Part shown: positions 8,472 to 16,990 of the stretch, piece by piece | Layout of the letters: each line of letters opens with the position of its first letter | Position numbering within the stretch: the stretch's first letter is position 1 | Source of the DNA: Flavobacteriales bacterium | GTDB taxonomy: Bacteria; Bacteroidota; Bacteroidia; JANQJC01 | Direction of reading: 5' to 3' | Length of the DNA: 64,000 bases | Assembly (NCBI GenBank): GCA_028281825.1 | Contig: JANQJC010000140.1 | Location: forward strand, 45,276-109,275 | Position numbers and translations under genes: made by a program | The notes under the pieces: generated by a model | The model's database searches: none | Seen by the model: only the letters and a program-made list of their open reading frames with translations | What the model was told of the DNA's origin: nothing

Positions 8472-8479
8472 ATAGGACA
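8472..8479 (-). promoter_or_regulatory. Candidate ECF42 -35 element
   Basis: On the minus strand TGTCCTAT lies 55-62 bp upstream of the YCII start codon. ECF41/42-type promoters are known for TGTC-type -35 elements, and these sigma factors usually drive their own operon. No convincing -10 element was found, so this is a weak call. Confidence 0.3.
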
Positions 8480-8509
8480 CTAAGTTGAAAATAATTTTAA
8501 GTTCGCATT

Positions 8510-9055
8510 ATGGCTTCTATATTTTCTCATGCCATAGCGGCTGTTGCAATAGGTAAAACCTTTCCTAAAGCTGTTACAACCGCTAAGGTCTTGATACTCG
8601 GTGCCTTGTGTGCTATGCTACCTGATGCCGATGTAATTGCTTTCAGTTTTGGAATACCTTATGAACATGCTTTGGGTCATAGGGGATTTACGCACTCTAT
8701 TCTGTTTGCTGTTGTTTTGGCTTTTGTGTTGGGCCATGTATTTTTCAAGGAGTTAAGGCTGGGCACTAGCAAATGGTGGCTTTTGGTTCTGTTCCTGTTT
8801 CTGAGCACAGTATCACATGGACTGCTGGATGCCATGACTACTGGAGGCAGGGGAGTAGGCTTTTTTATTCCATTTGATAATGCTAGGTATTTTTTACCAT
8901 GGAGGCCGATAAAGGTATCGCCTATTGGTGTTAGCAGGTTTTTTAGTGAGTGGGGGATGGAAGTGATAAAGAGCGAGATAGTGTACGTAGTTCTTCCCTG
9001 CTTTATCTGGATTGGATTAATTAGGGTATTTCGTTCTACTAAAAAGGTCCATTAA
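8510..9055 (+). CDS. YdjM-like inner-membrane metal-dependent hydrolase
   Basis: 181 residues with about four hydrophobic segments. The motifs of the YdjM/DUF457 family are present: LPDADVIAF near residue 43, GHRGFTHS near 60 and HGLLDAMTTGG near 105. Their His and Asp residues are proposed to bind metal. Substrate is unknown. It is transcribed away from the ECF42 operon, and its TAA stop overlaps the TAA stop of the converging DoxX-like gene by four bases. Confidence 0.8.
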   Translation: MASIFSHAIAAVAIGKTFPKAVTTAKVLILGALCAMLPDADVIAFSFGIPYEHALGHRGFTHSILFAVVLAFVLGHVFFKELRLGTSKWWLLVLFLFLSTVSHGLLDAMTTGGRGVGFFIPFDNARYFLPWRPIKVSPIGVSRFFSEWGMEVIKSEIVYVVLPCFIWIGLIRVFRSTKKVH

Positions 9056-9432
9056 AATGGAATGAACTTTTTTAGTTTTTTCCAGTCGTATATCACAATA
9101 AAGGCTGAAAGCAGGAATACGGCTGCCGCCATGCCAAAAAGCATTCCCCCATCATCATAAACCTCAATGCCTAAAAGCGTTAGGTGAAAGAAAATAGCAC
9201 CCGATATCACTCCCAGGCTTAAAAGGGCACCCAGCACATAAACATTGGGCAATAGAAGTAAAACTCCAGCTATTAGTTCAGCCACACCAGAGCCTATTCT
9301 GCCCCAAGGCTCCATACCAACGGTGGCAAAGATGTAAACACTATCTGGATGAGCAGTAAACTTGAAATAGAGCGTTTGTAATAGAATAATGGCCACGATA
9401 AGCCTTGGAAAAAATAGAAGTACTTTTTTCAT
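9052..9432 (-). CDS. DoxX/MauE-like four-helix membrane protein
   Basis: 126 residues from the ATG at 9432 (MKKVLLFFPRL); an in-frame upstream start at 9456 would add eight residues. Four hydrophobic segments and conserved features of the DoxX family are seen (FTAHPDSVYIF..., GSGVAELIAGVLLLLP). Members are linked to quinone or thiol redox chemistry in some bacteria. Its end overlaps the converging YdjM-like gene. The TonB receptor gene begins upstream of it on the same strand but 77 bp of spacer separates them. Confidence 0.75.
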   Translation of the reverse strand: MKKVLLFFPRLIVAIILLQTLYFKFTAHPDSVYIFATVGMEPWGRIGSGVAELIAGVLLLLPNVYVLGALLSLGVISGAIFFHLTLLGIEVYDDGGMLFGMAAAVFLLSAFIVIYDWKKLKKFIPF

Positions 9433-9532
9433 GTTGGCGCTGTTGAGGCATCGCAAGTACTTATGAAAATTACAAAGACTATGTCTTTAAGGCAACAAAT
9501 GGCAGCCTTAAACTCAGGATACCAAGGTTAAT

Positions 9533-11833
9533 CTATATTTTGAAATTAAGTTGTAAGGTGAAGTTTCGCGGTGGGTCAAGCCTTCCAGGCCTCAGGGCAT
9601 ACTCGTGATTGGTCAAGTTCTTGATTATAAAACTAACCCGGAGCTTATCTGTGATTTTATATGCAAGTCGAGCACCCATTACCGTATCCCCTTTTTTATG
9701 TTTTTCCGCGTAAGTATCCAGGCTTGGAATCACAAAAAAGAACAACTCTTCGATTTTCTCGGGGAAACTGCCATAATAAATGGTATATCCGAGAGACACT
9801 TTTTTGAAAGTGAACTCAATGTCGCCTTTTATCAAATGCCTTACCCTGTAATTCAATAAGCTCAATATAGATGAATCTCCTTCTACCCTGTTTGTAATTC
9901 CGTGTATTGCATTTCTTAGGAATACGCCAATATCCTGTTGTGTAGAGTCTTGTGTCAGGTTACCAGGGTAGGTATAAGTATATCCCGTAAGCGTTCTAAA
10001 CTCGACAGGTCCAATACTGCCTTTACCGATTAATGAGGCCTCAAATCCTGCTATCCTGGCACTTTCAATATTGAATGGTTTTAGGCCTAGCCAATCTAAA
10101 GAAGGGGCAGAATCTGGTGGTGGGTAAATTCCAAGCCTGTATTCCACGAAATCTTGATACTCACTCCAGAATGCAGAAACATCCAGGTAACCCATCCATT
10201 TGCTAATCTTAATACCTTGCTTGATACCAATCTCATAGCTCCATCCTTTTTCAGGCAAAAGGGTGGGGTTGGGAATAATCTTTGCAACAGAGAACTCTGC
10301 ATCAATAAAACGCTCTCCTATACTTGGCAGGCGATAAGCCTGACCCAATGAAGTTCTAAGAAAGGTGTTTTCAGCAAGTTGGTAGTTAATGCCGCCTCTA
10401 AACACTGGAATAGATGTTTCGAATAGGGTATCTACGGCATTTATCTCATATCTAACCCCACCGACAAGAGAGAGTCTTTTTGATTTATATTCACCCTGCA
10501 AGTAAATAGCTCCAGAGTAATTTAATCGAGTACCTTCATATAGATTACTCCTTGAGAAACCAAAATTGAGAGGAAAACCAGTCGTCAGGTAGAATTTATC
10601 CTTCCAGTTTTTTTGATATTGGTAATCCCCGGTAATACCATTAGAACTGGCGTCTGGGTCGTCACCGTTACCATAGCGATATACATTAAGATACCTGAAG
10701 CGTAATGTGTGCTTGCTACCTTTTTCATTTAAATAATTCCACTGTGGGTCAATATTAGTCCTTACATATCTATCAAATGAGCCATCACCAATCCTCAAGA
10801 TGTTGGTGTCAACATCTTGAGCAATAAAGAAACGGCCACTGGTTTCTTTCATGATATTCCCGCTCAGGCTAAAGTTCATCCCTTTGATTTTTGGATGCCT
10901 GTACCTGGTCTTGAAGTTAGCTCTAAAACGGAATTCATTGTTTTCTTCTAGATAACTATTTACATAATTAATGTTTGCCCCTGCTACAACATCAAATTGC
11001 TTTACCTTTTGCTGGTAGTTGAAAAACATACCGGAGAAACCTGGCCTTGCGTCTTTGTCCCACCAAATGGTTTCCCTTCTCTCAGGGTCGTCATAAACTC
11101 CCTGAAAAACCGAGAACTCAGCTTGAGGTACTTCTGAGGTTGGCCATGATGTGATAACGTTTACTACTCCGTTCAATGCCGAAGAACCATATACCACTGA
11201 AGAAGCACCTTTAATTACTTCAACCTGTTCAGCATTTTCAAGTGGGGTGAATTTCAATTGCGCTTCACCTAAGTCAGCACTCATCATGCTCATATTGTCC
11301 ATCATTACTGCAGTGCGGCTACCAACTCCATAAGAGTACGAACTACCCCCACGGATACTGACTTGACCATCCTGGACCTGAACACCCACACTTTTGTCAA
11401 GTGCTTCACCCAATTCGGTAACGTTATTGTTTTTTAATAGGTCTTTGTCCAACACCTCCATAGACACAGTTTCTTCAGCTATATTCTTCTCATACTGGCT
11501 GGCTGAAACCACAATGTAATCAAGTTCAGTACTTGCATTTTTCATTTCAATATTCACAACAATAGTTTGCCCAGCTTTTACATCTACTGTTTTAACATTT
11601 TCCTTATAACCCACATATTTGAAGCGCAGTTTTTGTAATCCAGGCTTCACAGTTAGGGTGTAGTTGCCATCAAAGTCGGTCACCGTTGCATTATCACCGG
11701 CCTGTATGCCCACTCCTATTAATGGTTCTTTATCTTCATCACCTATCACTTTACCTTTAATAGTACCGTCCTGAGCATAAGCAACAGATAGTAGTAAGCA
11801 GAAAATCAGAAAAAAAGAGTAGAGATGTTTCAT
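9533..11833 (-). CDS. TonB-dependent outer-membrane receptor
   Basis: 766 residues. Signal peptide 1-20 (ending AYAQ), a carboxypeptidase-regulatory-like beta-sandwich at about 22-105 (GTIKGKVIGDEDKEPLIGVG), a plug domain at about 115-235 with VSIRGGSSYSYGVGSRTAVM and VEVIKGASSVVYGSSALNGV, and a beta barrel ending in the phenylalanine-rich LQLNFKI. Such receptors import siderophores, cofactors or glycans across the outer membrane with TonB-ExbBD. The ligand cannot be read. Upstream, between 11931 and 12111, lie an ECF-type promoter and a structured RNA ending in a terminator about 100 bp before this start codon. Confidence 0.9.
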   Translation of the reverse strand: MKHLYSFFLIFCLLLSVAYAQDGTIKGKVIGDEDKEPLIGVGIQAGDNATVTDFDGNYTLTVKPGLQKLRFKYVGYKENVKTVDVKAGQTIVVNIEMKNASTELDYIVVSASQYEKNIAEETVSMEVLDKDLLKNNNVTELGEALDKSVGVQVQDGQVSIRGGSSYSYGVGSRTAVMMDNMSMMSADLGEAQLKFTPLENAEQVEVIKGASSVVYGSSALNGVVNVITSWPTSEVPQAEFSVFQGVYDDPERRETIWWDKDARPGFSGMFFNYQQKVKQFDVVAGANINYVNSYLEENNEFRFRANFKTRYRHPKIKGMNFSLSGNIMKETSGRFFIAQDVDTNILRIGDGSFDRYVRTNIDPQWNYLNEKGSKHTLRFRYLNVYRYGNGDDPDASSNGITGDYQYQKNWKDKFYLTTGFPLNFGFSRSNLYEGTRLNYSGAIYLQGEYKSKRLSLVGGVRYEINAVDTLFETSIPVFRGGINYQLAENTFLRTSLGQAYRLPSIGERFIDAEFSVAKIIPNPTLLPEKGWSYEIGIKQGIKISKWMGYLDVSAFWSEYQDFVEYRLGIYPPPDSAPSLDWLGLKPFNIESARIAGFEASLIGKGSIGPVEFRTLTGYTYTYPGNLTQDSTQQDIGVFLRNAIHGITNRVEGDSSILSLLNYRVRHLIKGDIEFTFKKVSLGYTIYYGSFPEKIEELFFFVIPSLDTYAEKHKKGDTVMGARLAYKITDKLRVSFIIKNLTNHEYALRPGRLDPPRNFTLQLNFKI

Positions 11834-11930
11834 TTAAGGGCTTTGATGGTTTTTTATAGACCTGCAAAACTGTTTTTTAGAAAAAACTTGGGGTTAAACG
11901 GTGTGTTAACTTATTATTAAAAACCGCCAA

Positions 11931-12076
11931 AGAAAAAAGGTGGCCCGAAGCCACCTTTTGCAACTGTGCAGACAACCGTAGGGGGTTATCCTGCTGCCAT
12001 TTTCTGCAAACCAACCTTCCCGCCATGATAAGGTGATTAAATAGCAGCTGCAAAGTTGGAATCAATTTAACACCTG
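11931..12076 (-). ncRNA. Structured leader or small RNA upstream of the TonB receptor gene
   Basis: Read on the minus strand, three hairpins occur in a row. Hairpin 1 pairs AGGTGTTAAAT (12075-12065) with ATTTAATCACCT (12042-12031), one bulge. Hairpin 2 pairs TGCAGA (12008-12003) with TCTGCA (11972-11967) and contains a nested AACC/GGTT stem (11987-11984 with 11977-11974). Hairpin 3 is a 10-bp terminator. An ECF-like promoter ends six bases before hairpin 1, so the transcript would be about 145 nt. It could be an independent sRNA or an attenuated receptor leader. No known riboswitch consensus was recognised. Confidence 0.55.
11933..11959 (-). terminator. Rho-independent terminator of the structured RNA
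   Basis: On the minus strand AAAAGGTGGC (11959-11950) pairs with GCCACCTTTT (11944-11935) around the five-base loop TTCGG, followed by further Ts. A ten-pair stem with a stable loop and a T-run is a strong terminator. It would stop transcription about 100 bp before the TonB receptor start codon. Confidence 0.75.
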
Positions 12077-12080
12077 CCCA

Positions 12081-12111
12081 TAAGACGAAGTAAAATGACG
12101 TAATGGTTGCC
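12081..12111 (-). promoter_or_regulatory. ECF-sigma-type promoter (GGCAACC-N17-CGTCTTA)
   Basis: On the minus strand GGCAACC (12111-12105) and CGTCTTA (12087-12081) are spaced by 17 bp. The AAC in the -35 and CGTC in the -10 are typical of ECF sigma factor promoters, and differ from the TTG/TAnnTTTG pattern used elsewhere in this window. The predicted start, about 12075, coincides with the first base of hairpin 1 of the structured RNA. Confidence 0.55.
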
Positions 12112-12192
12112 TTGTAATTAAGAAAAGCCAAAAGTTTCGGTAAACGACCTCTATAATATGTGCTGATGTAAGTCGTTTTTAATTAAAAGAAC

Positions 12193-12327
12193 ATGATGAA
12201 AAGAGTAGTGAAAATAGCACTTTTGATACTTGCGTTAGCGTTTATATTCTCATCCTGTGCTAACACTTATGGTGCGCGAAAATGTAATGGTAAAAGGGCC
12301 ATACAAACCCCAATGGGCCCAATGTAA
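12193..12327 (+). CDS. Small lipoprotein (44 residues)
   Basis: The frame reads MMKRVVKIALLILALAF then IFSSC, a complete lipoprotein signal peptide with the lipidated Cys at residue 22, followed by a mature part of only 23 residues (ANTYGARKCNGKRAIQTPMG and a final PM). Two adjacent ATG codons (12193, 12196) can serve as start. It is divergent from the structured RNA and lies 59 bp upstream of the carboxypeptidase-like gene. The Cys31 and the basic, MGPM-ending tail may be conserved features. Function unknown; clear signal peptide makes a real gene likely. Confidence 0.65.
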   Translation: MMKRVVKIALLILALAFIFSSCANTYGARKCNGKRAIQTPMGPM

Positions 12328-12386
12328 ACTCAAAAGAATGGATACTTAAATGTGGAATGAATTATCTTTCGGACTCATTTAAGTAG

Positions 12387-13631
12387 ATGAGATACCTCCT
12401 TATTCTTTTATACAGTTTACTGTTTCCCATTTTAGCTTTAGGGCAGGATGTGGTTGTGACTGGTGTGGTGAAAACAGAAGGTGGACAGCCTATACCTTAT
12501 GCTACCATTAAATTTAAGCAAGCTGGGAAAGGCACAGTGGCTAATGACAATGGTGGCTTTGTTCTGAAAATTAGCCCCGGTGATCAAAAAGATACCATTG
12601 AGTTTTCTTCCATGGGGTTTGAGCATGTGACCCTAGCCGTGACGGATATCAATGTTAGTAATAAGCTTAACATTGGGCTTAAAGAAGAGTACTATGACCT
12701 TCCAGAAACTCAGGTAGAAGCAGATGGATTAGAGAATATCATTAGAAAAGCGATTGGAAATATCCCGGGTAGTTTCCAGTCACAAGCATACTCCTATCCC
12801 ATTTTTTATCGGCAACATCACTTAGAAAATGAAGAATGTGTAAGGCTTATCGAAGTTGCATTTGAAGTGCATGACCCTGGCTATGTATACACCACTGCTG
12901 CCAGCCAGCAAGAGCGGTTGAAACTACTGGAAATGCGAAAAAGCAAGGTGTATGAAATGAATAACGGACAACATGGTAATCACCTGGCAGATTTAATACT
13001 GGAGAATAGTGTCCATTATAGAATTGGAACTGTTCTCAACGAAAAGGCGCTGTCTTTTTTTGAGTTCAGCAGGCCAAAGGATGAAGACTTGGGCGCTGAT
13101 ACCAAGCAAATACAATACTCGTACAAAAATCCAAAAGATGAGAAGGTGGTGAGAGGAAAGTTGTGGCTTGAAGGTGAGGAGTGTACAATAAATAGAATAG
13201 AAGAAACAACCTATCCAAATATTGAATATTCAGGGCCATGGGCCAGAAATACAGGTGGCTATGACTGGATTTTTAGGGAAGGGAGAAAGGTGGTGCAGTA
13301 TAAAAAGGTCGAAGGTAAAATGTACTTGGATAGTATTTCGTTTTACTACAAACATGACCTTATACATCCTACTTTTCACAATATAGATTATACGGTTGAG
13401 GAATATTTTGAGATTTGGGCAGGTGAACCAAGGCTTGTGGTGCCGCAGACTTTGCCTATTAAAGAATTCAAGAAGTCATATGACCTGTATGGTAAGAGAT
13501 ACCAATACCACCCAACTTTCTGGGAATCCTACTCGTTATATCAACAACACCCACTTGAGAGTAAGGCAATCAAAGAGCTTGAATGGAAGATGCCTTTAGA
13601 GGAGCAGTTTATGAAAAAAGGGATAGATTAA
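12387..13631 (+). CDS. Exported protein with carboxypeptidase-regulatory-like domain
   Basis: 414 residues. A signal peptide (1-19, ending ALG) is followed by a beta-sandwich domain at about 20-100 (VVVTGVVKTEGGQPIPYATI), the same domain that precedes TonB receptors in this phylum. The remainder (IIRKAIGNIPGSFQSQAYSY onward) resembles the middle of DUF5686-type envelope proteins but is shorter and lacks an obvious barrel end. It probably acts in the periplasm or at the outer membrane; role unknown. TATCTTTC at 12363-12370 could be a -7 element for it. Confidence 0.65.
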   Translation: MRYLLILLYSLLFPILALGQDVVVTGVVKTEGGQPIPYATIKFKQAGKGTVANDNGGFVLKISPGDQKDTIEFSSMGFEHVTLAVTDINVSNKLNIGLKEEYYDLPETQVEADGLENIIRKAIGNIPGSFQSQAYSYPIFYRQHHLENEECVRLIEVAFEVHDPGYVYTTAASQQERLKLLEMRKSKVYEMNNGQHGNHLADLILENSVHYRIGTVLNEKALSFFEFSRPKDEDLGADTKQIQYSYKNPKDEKVVRGKLWLEGEECTINRIEETTYPNIEYSGPWARNTGGYDWIFREGRKVVQYKKVEGKMYLDSISFYYKHDLIHPTFHNIDYTVEEYFEIWAGEPRLVVPQTLPIKEFKKSYDLYGKRYQYHPTFWESYSLYQQHPLESKAIKELEWKMPLEEQFMKKGID

Positions 13632-13697
13632 CCTTGGTGAAATCTCGACAAATGTTTAAAAACTCTCGGTGTATGTTGATTATTAACACATATTAGC

Positions 13698-13729
13698 TTG
13701 TTTTTGTATTGATTTTTACCTTAATTTTG
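13698..13729 (+). promoter_or_regulatory. Promoter for the SprB-repeat surface protein
   Basis: TTG (13698-13700) and TAATTTTG (13722-13729) are 21 bp apart, matching the phylum's promoter pattern, with transcription expected to begin about 12 bp before the TTG start codon region. Confidence 0.5.
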
Positions 13730-13748
13730 CTTCATATCACTTGACCCA

Positions 13749-16082
13749 TTGGAAAAACTATACACTTTTCGCTTTTTAGTTGCAATTGGGTTCACATTAT
13801 TAACTTCTGTAAAGGGGTTTGCTCAATGTGGTCCTTTACCAACCTTATTCAATCAGAATAATGGTCAGGATGGTATCATGTTTGACATTAAGTCATTGAA
13901 CACTTGTGTTACCATTACCCAATTTGAGTGCCATATGGACCACGGCACTTATGATATGGAAATATATAGCAAAGCGGGAACGCATATTGGGTTTGAGGAC
14001 ACTCCGGGAGCATGGACTCTGGTTGGTACAGCAAATAATGTAGTAGGCCAGCCTACCGGCAGTCCAACTTTAATACCTGCTAACATAAGCGTTGTAATAC
14101 AACCTGGACAATCAGCTGCTTTCTATATAACAAGCACTGGTAATCCAAGTATAAGTTATACAAATGGCTCTTCTCCTACTGGTGGCCCACCCAATACGCC
14201 AATTTTATATCAATCCGATGCCAATATTGAAATATGGGAAGGTACAGGGCAAGCTTATCCATTTTCCACCAACTTTTTCCCTCGCCAGCCTAATATAGTG
14301 GTGCATTACACATGTAGTGGTTGTTGTACTCCTCCAATCATGGCTCAAGTTGATGCTAGTTGCAATGGAGCAACAGATGGTTCTGCGACTGCTCTGGGGC
14401 AAGATGTTGCTCCTTGGGACTATGAATGGGCAGACGAAAATGGAAACATTATCCATACTGAGATGGGTGTTAACGGTCCCAGTACTGCCAATAACCTTGC
14501 AGCTGGCAATTATACTGTTTCAGTAACAGATGGAAACGGTTGTACCGCTATCGAAATAATTACAATTACTGAACCACAACCTACAACGGCAGATATCTCA
14601 GGGGTTGATCCTACCTGTGCTGGCTCCAGCGATGGAACAGCTACTGCGTCTGGAATGGCTCCAGGGCCTTGGTCTTACGTGTGGGAAGATGATGGGGGTA
14701 ATGTGGTTAGCACTGGAAATAATGTAAATGGTCCACACACGGCAACTGGCCTTGCCGTGGGGGATTATTTCGTAACGGTAACCGATTTTGATGGTTGTAA
14801 TGCAACAGCTGATATTACCCTGCAAGACCCTCCTCCATTGGATGTAACACTTGAAAGTGAAGATGTGAGCTGTAATGCTGGTAATGATGGCACTGCAACA
14901 GCTACTGGTGAGGGCACCGCTCCCTGGACTTATGTTTGGACAGACGCTGGTGGTGCCAATGCTGGGGTTGGTAATGGTGTAAATGGCCCACATACTGCCA
15001 CGGGACTTGCAGCAGGTACCTATAATGTTACTGCTACTGATGCCAACGGTTGTACAGCTTCAGGTCAAATTATGGTAGATGAGCCAACGGCTATCGATGC
15101 TAATCAATCTCAAGAGGACAACTTATGTAATGGTGATGCCAATGGTAGTGCTACCGTAAGTGGTATATCAGGTGGTGTACCTGGTTATACTGTAGAGTGG
15201 GATGATATCAATAATCAAACAGGAAATACTGCTACTGGATTACCTGCAGGCTTATATACAGCCACTATAATGGATGCCAATGGTTGTGAGTTGGAACAAA
15301 CGTTTATTATTGACCAACCAGACCCATTTATCATCACTACTGAGCCTGCAACTGATACTTGTGGTAAATCGCTTGGTTCAATTGGGGTGTTGGTGCAAGG
15401 TGGTACTCCACCACTTGACTACAGGTGGTCAAATGGAGATAGTTTACAGGTAGCCGATAGCTTATTGCAAGGTACCTATCATGTGGTGATAACAGATGTT
15501 AATGGTTGTAAAGATTCAACCCAAGCTACTATTGGAAATATTCCGGCACCCAAAGCAGCCTTTACATTTGTGACCGACCCAGAAGATATATTTGAGTATG
15601 GTGTAGAGTTTACCAATCACTCCACCAATGCAACCTTCTATAATTGGGATTTTGATGATGGTAATTATTCAGACGAGGAACATCCATCTCACATATATAA
15701 TGAAGAAGGTACCTATGGCGTATACCTGGTATCATTTAACGAGTATGGCTGCTTTGATACCATAATTGGTTATGTAAGGATTGAGCCGCCATTTACTATG
15801 TATATACCTAATGCCTTTACGCCTGGTAGAAATGGAATTAACGACGAGTTTGCGCCTAAAGGCTATGGATACGACTATGATAGTTTCCACATGACAATCT
15901 TTGACCGTTGGGGAAACATAGTGTTTCAAACCAATGATATTGCCCAAGGTTGGGATGGTACTTCGCACATCAATGGCGAATGGGTGCCAAGCGGTGTATA
16001 CACCTATAAGATTTCAGTGAAGGAACCTATTGGCCACGAGCCCAAGTACTTCTACGGGCACGTGACCATGCTGAAGCATTAA
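13749..16082 (+). CDS. SprB-repeat/PKD surface protein with gliding-motility C-terminal domain
   Basis: 777 residues, starting at a TTG codon since no in-frame ATG precedes the signal peptide (ends KGFAQ). After an N-terminal region (27-195) come four clear SprB-type repeats of about 80 residues, each opening with a Cys-Asn/Ala-Gly motif and closing with VTDxxGC, and one more degenerate copy (196-595). A PKD domain follows (about 600-690, core YNWDFDDG). The end (FTMYIPNAFTPGRNGINDEF, later IFDRWGN) is the CHU_C/gliding-motility domain used as a type B T9SS sorting signal. It is therefore a secreted or surface adhesin. Confidence 0.9.
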   Translation: MEKLYTFRFLVAIGFTLLTSVKGFAQCGPLPTLFNQNNGQDGIMFDIKSLNTCVTITQFECHMDHGTYDMEIYSKAGTHIGFEDTPGAWTLVGTANNVVGQPTGSPTLIPANISVVIQPGQSAAFYITSTGNPSISYTNGSSPTGGPPNTPILYQSDANIEIWEGTGQAYPFSTNFFPRQPNIVVHYTCSGCCTPPIMAQVDASCNGATDGSATALGQDVAPWDYEWADENGNIIHTEMGVNGPSTANNLAAGNYTVSVTDGNGCTAIEIITITEPQPTTADISGVDPTCAGSSDGTATASGMAPGPWSYVWEDDGGNVVSTGNNVNGPHTATGLAVGDYFVTVTDFDGCNATADITLQDPPPLDVTLESEDVSCNAGNDGTATATGEGTAPWTYVWTDAGGANAGVGNGVNGPHTATGLAAGTYNVTATDANGCTASGQIMVDEPTAIDANQSQEDNLCNGDANGSATVSGISGGVPGYTVEWDDINNQTGNTATGLPAGLYTATIMDANGCELEQTFIIDQPDPFIITTEPATDTCGKSLGSIGVLVQGGTPPLDYRWSNGDSLQVADSLLQGTYHVVITDVNGCKDSTQATIGNIPAPKAAFTFVTDPEDIFEYGVEFTNHSTNATFYNWDFDDGNYSDEEHPSHIYNEEGTYGVYLVSFNEYGCFDTIIGYVRIEPPFTMYIPNAFTPGRNGINDEFAPKGYGYDYDSFHMTIFDRWGNIVFQTNDIAQGWDGTSHINGEWVPSGVYTYKISVKEPIGHEPKYFYGHVTMLKH

Positions 16083-16088
16083 TCAAAA

Positions 16089-16931
16089 TTATGCATGCTT
16101 GAGGTGATATTCCACCAATCCATTGATTGGTTTTTGGAGTATGTTGCCAACTTGTATGTTTAGCTTTTCTGCCTCCTCCTGCAAAATATCTTGAAAGTAG
16201 AAAGCTATTGAACCGACGAAGTGACAAGGTAGCTGCTGGTAATCCTTGAGATACAAAACATGAGTCACAAAAAAGTCATTTAAACCTGTGGCAATTATTT
16301 CTTTAATATAGGGATGGCTTTTATTCTCACCAAAAAAGGTCATAAAGGACGCCAAGAAAGTATTGGGCCTGGGTTGGCGGTATACACTATCTATTATTTG
16401 GGTTTTACCAATGCTATACTTGTTGTTGAATAGTTCGTGGATATCTTGAGGTAGTTGCTTATACAAAAACTTAGTTACTAAGATTTTACCAAAATAGGCG
16501 CCACTGCCTTCATCGCCCAATATATAACCCAGTGATGGCCTTTCTTGAGAAACTGTCTTTCCGTCAAAAAAGCAAGCGTTGGAGCCAGTTCCTAGAATAC
16601 AAGAAATACCAGGTTTGCCTTCGCAAGTGGCATAAGCTGCTCCATCAAGGTCGTGGCTTACTTTTACTCGTGATGATGGAAATACTTTTCTAATTCCGTT
16701 GGCTACTATCCCTTGAAACTCCTGGCTTGAGCATCCGGCACCATAGAAAAAAACTTTTTCTATTTCGTTTGCATGTGAGGATAATGGATTGTCTTCGATA
16801 GCATGAGCTATTTCCTGAGCGTTTACATAAACGGGATTGAAGCCAATAGTTTGGAAACTTTCTTTTAAGCCATTATGGTTGGCAAGTATCCAATCACATT
16901 TGGTAGAACCACTATCAGCTACAAGTATCAT
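16089..16931 (-). CDS. BadF/BadG-type ATPase, probable N-acetylglucosamine kinase
   Basis: 280 residues from the ATG at 16931; a TTG nine bases upstream is a weaker alternative. The ASKHA-fold phosphate loop is seen at the N-terminus (LVADSGSTKCDW), with further features ISCILGTGSNACFFDG and GYILGDEGSGAYFGK. These match the N-acetylglucosamine kinase-like branch of the BadF/BadG family, which phosphorylates amino sugars from peptidoglycan or chitin turnover. The exact sugar is inference. It converges with the surface protein gene with only six bases between stops. Confidence 0.8.
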   Translation of the reverse strand: MILVADSGSTKCDWILANHNGLKESFQTIGFNPVYVNAQEIAHAIEDNPLSSHANEIEKVFFYGAGCSSQEFQGIVANGIRKVFPSSRVKVSHDLDGAAYATCEGKPGISCILGTGSNACFFDGKTVSQERPSLGYILGDEGSGAYFGKILVTKFLYKQLPQDIHELFNNKYSIGKTQIIDSVYRQPRPNTFLASFMTFFGENKSHPYIKEIIATGLNDFFVTHVLYLKDYQQLPCHFVGSIAFYFQDILQEEAEKLNIQVGNILQKPINGLVEYHLKHA

Positions 16932-16990
16932 CTTGACCAAATAAATTTGCCGTAATGATACTAAATTACTTGGTTCTTATCAGGCAAGAG

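Noticed and set aside
11931..12076. Cobalamin or other known riboswitch
   Set aside because: No B12-box (GCCACTG-like) or other class-specific core could be found; the three simple hairpins do not fit a known class I could recall.
11877..12131. 84-codon minus-strand frame over the structured RNA
   Set aside because: It spans an ECF-like promoter, two hairpins and a terminator, and the translated sequence has no signal peptide or domain character; RNA structure explains the region better.
14598..14993. 131-codon minus-strand frame opposite SprB repeats
   Set aside because: Composition (Thr/Ile/Ser-rich, repeated) mirrors the sense repeats; no independent support.
14330..15540. Possible CRISPR or tandem DNA array
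   Set aside because: Repeat units are about 240 bp, in frame and diverged at the DNA level; they encode SprB-type protein repeats.
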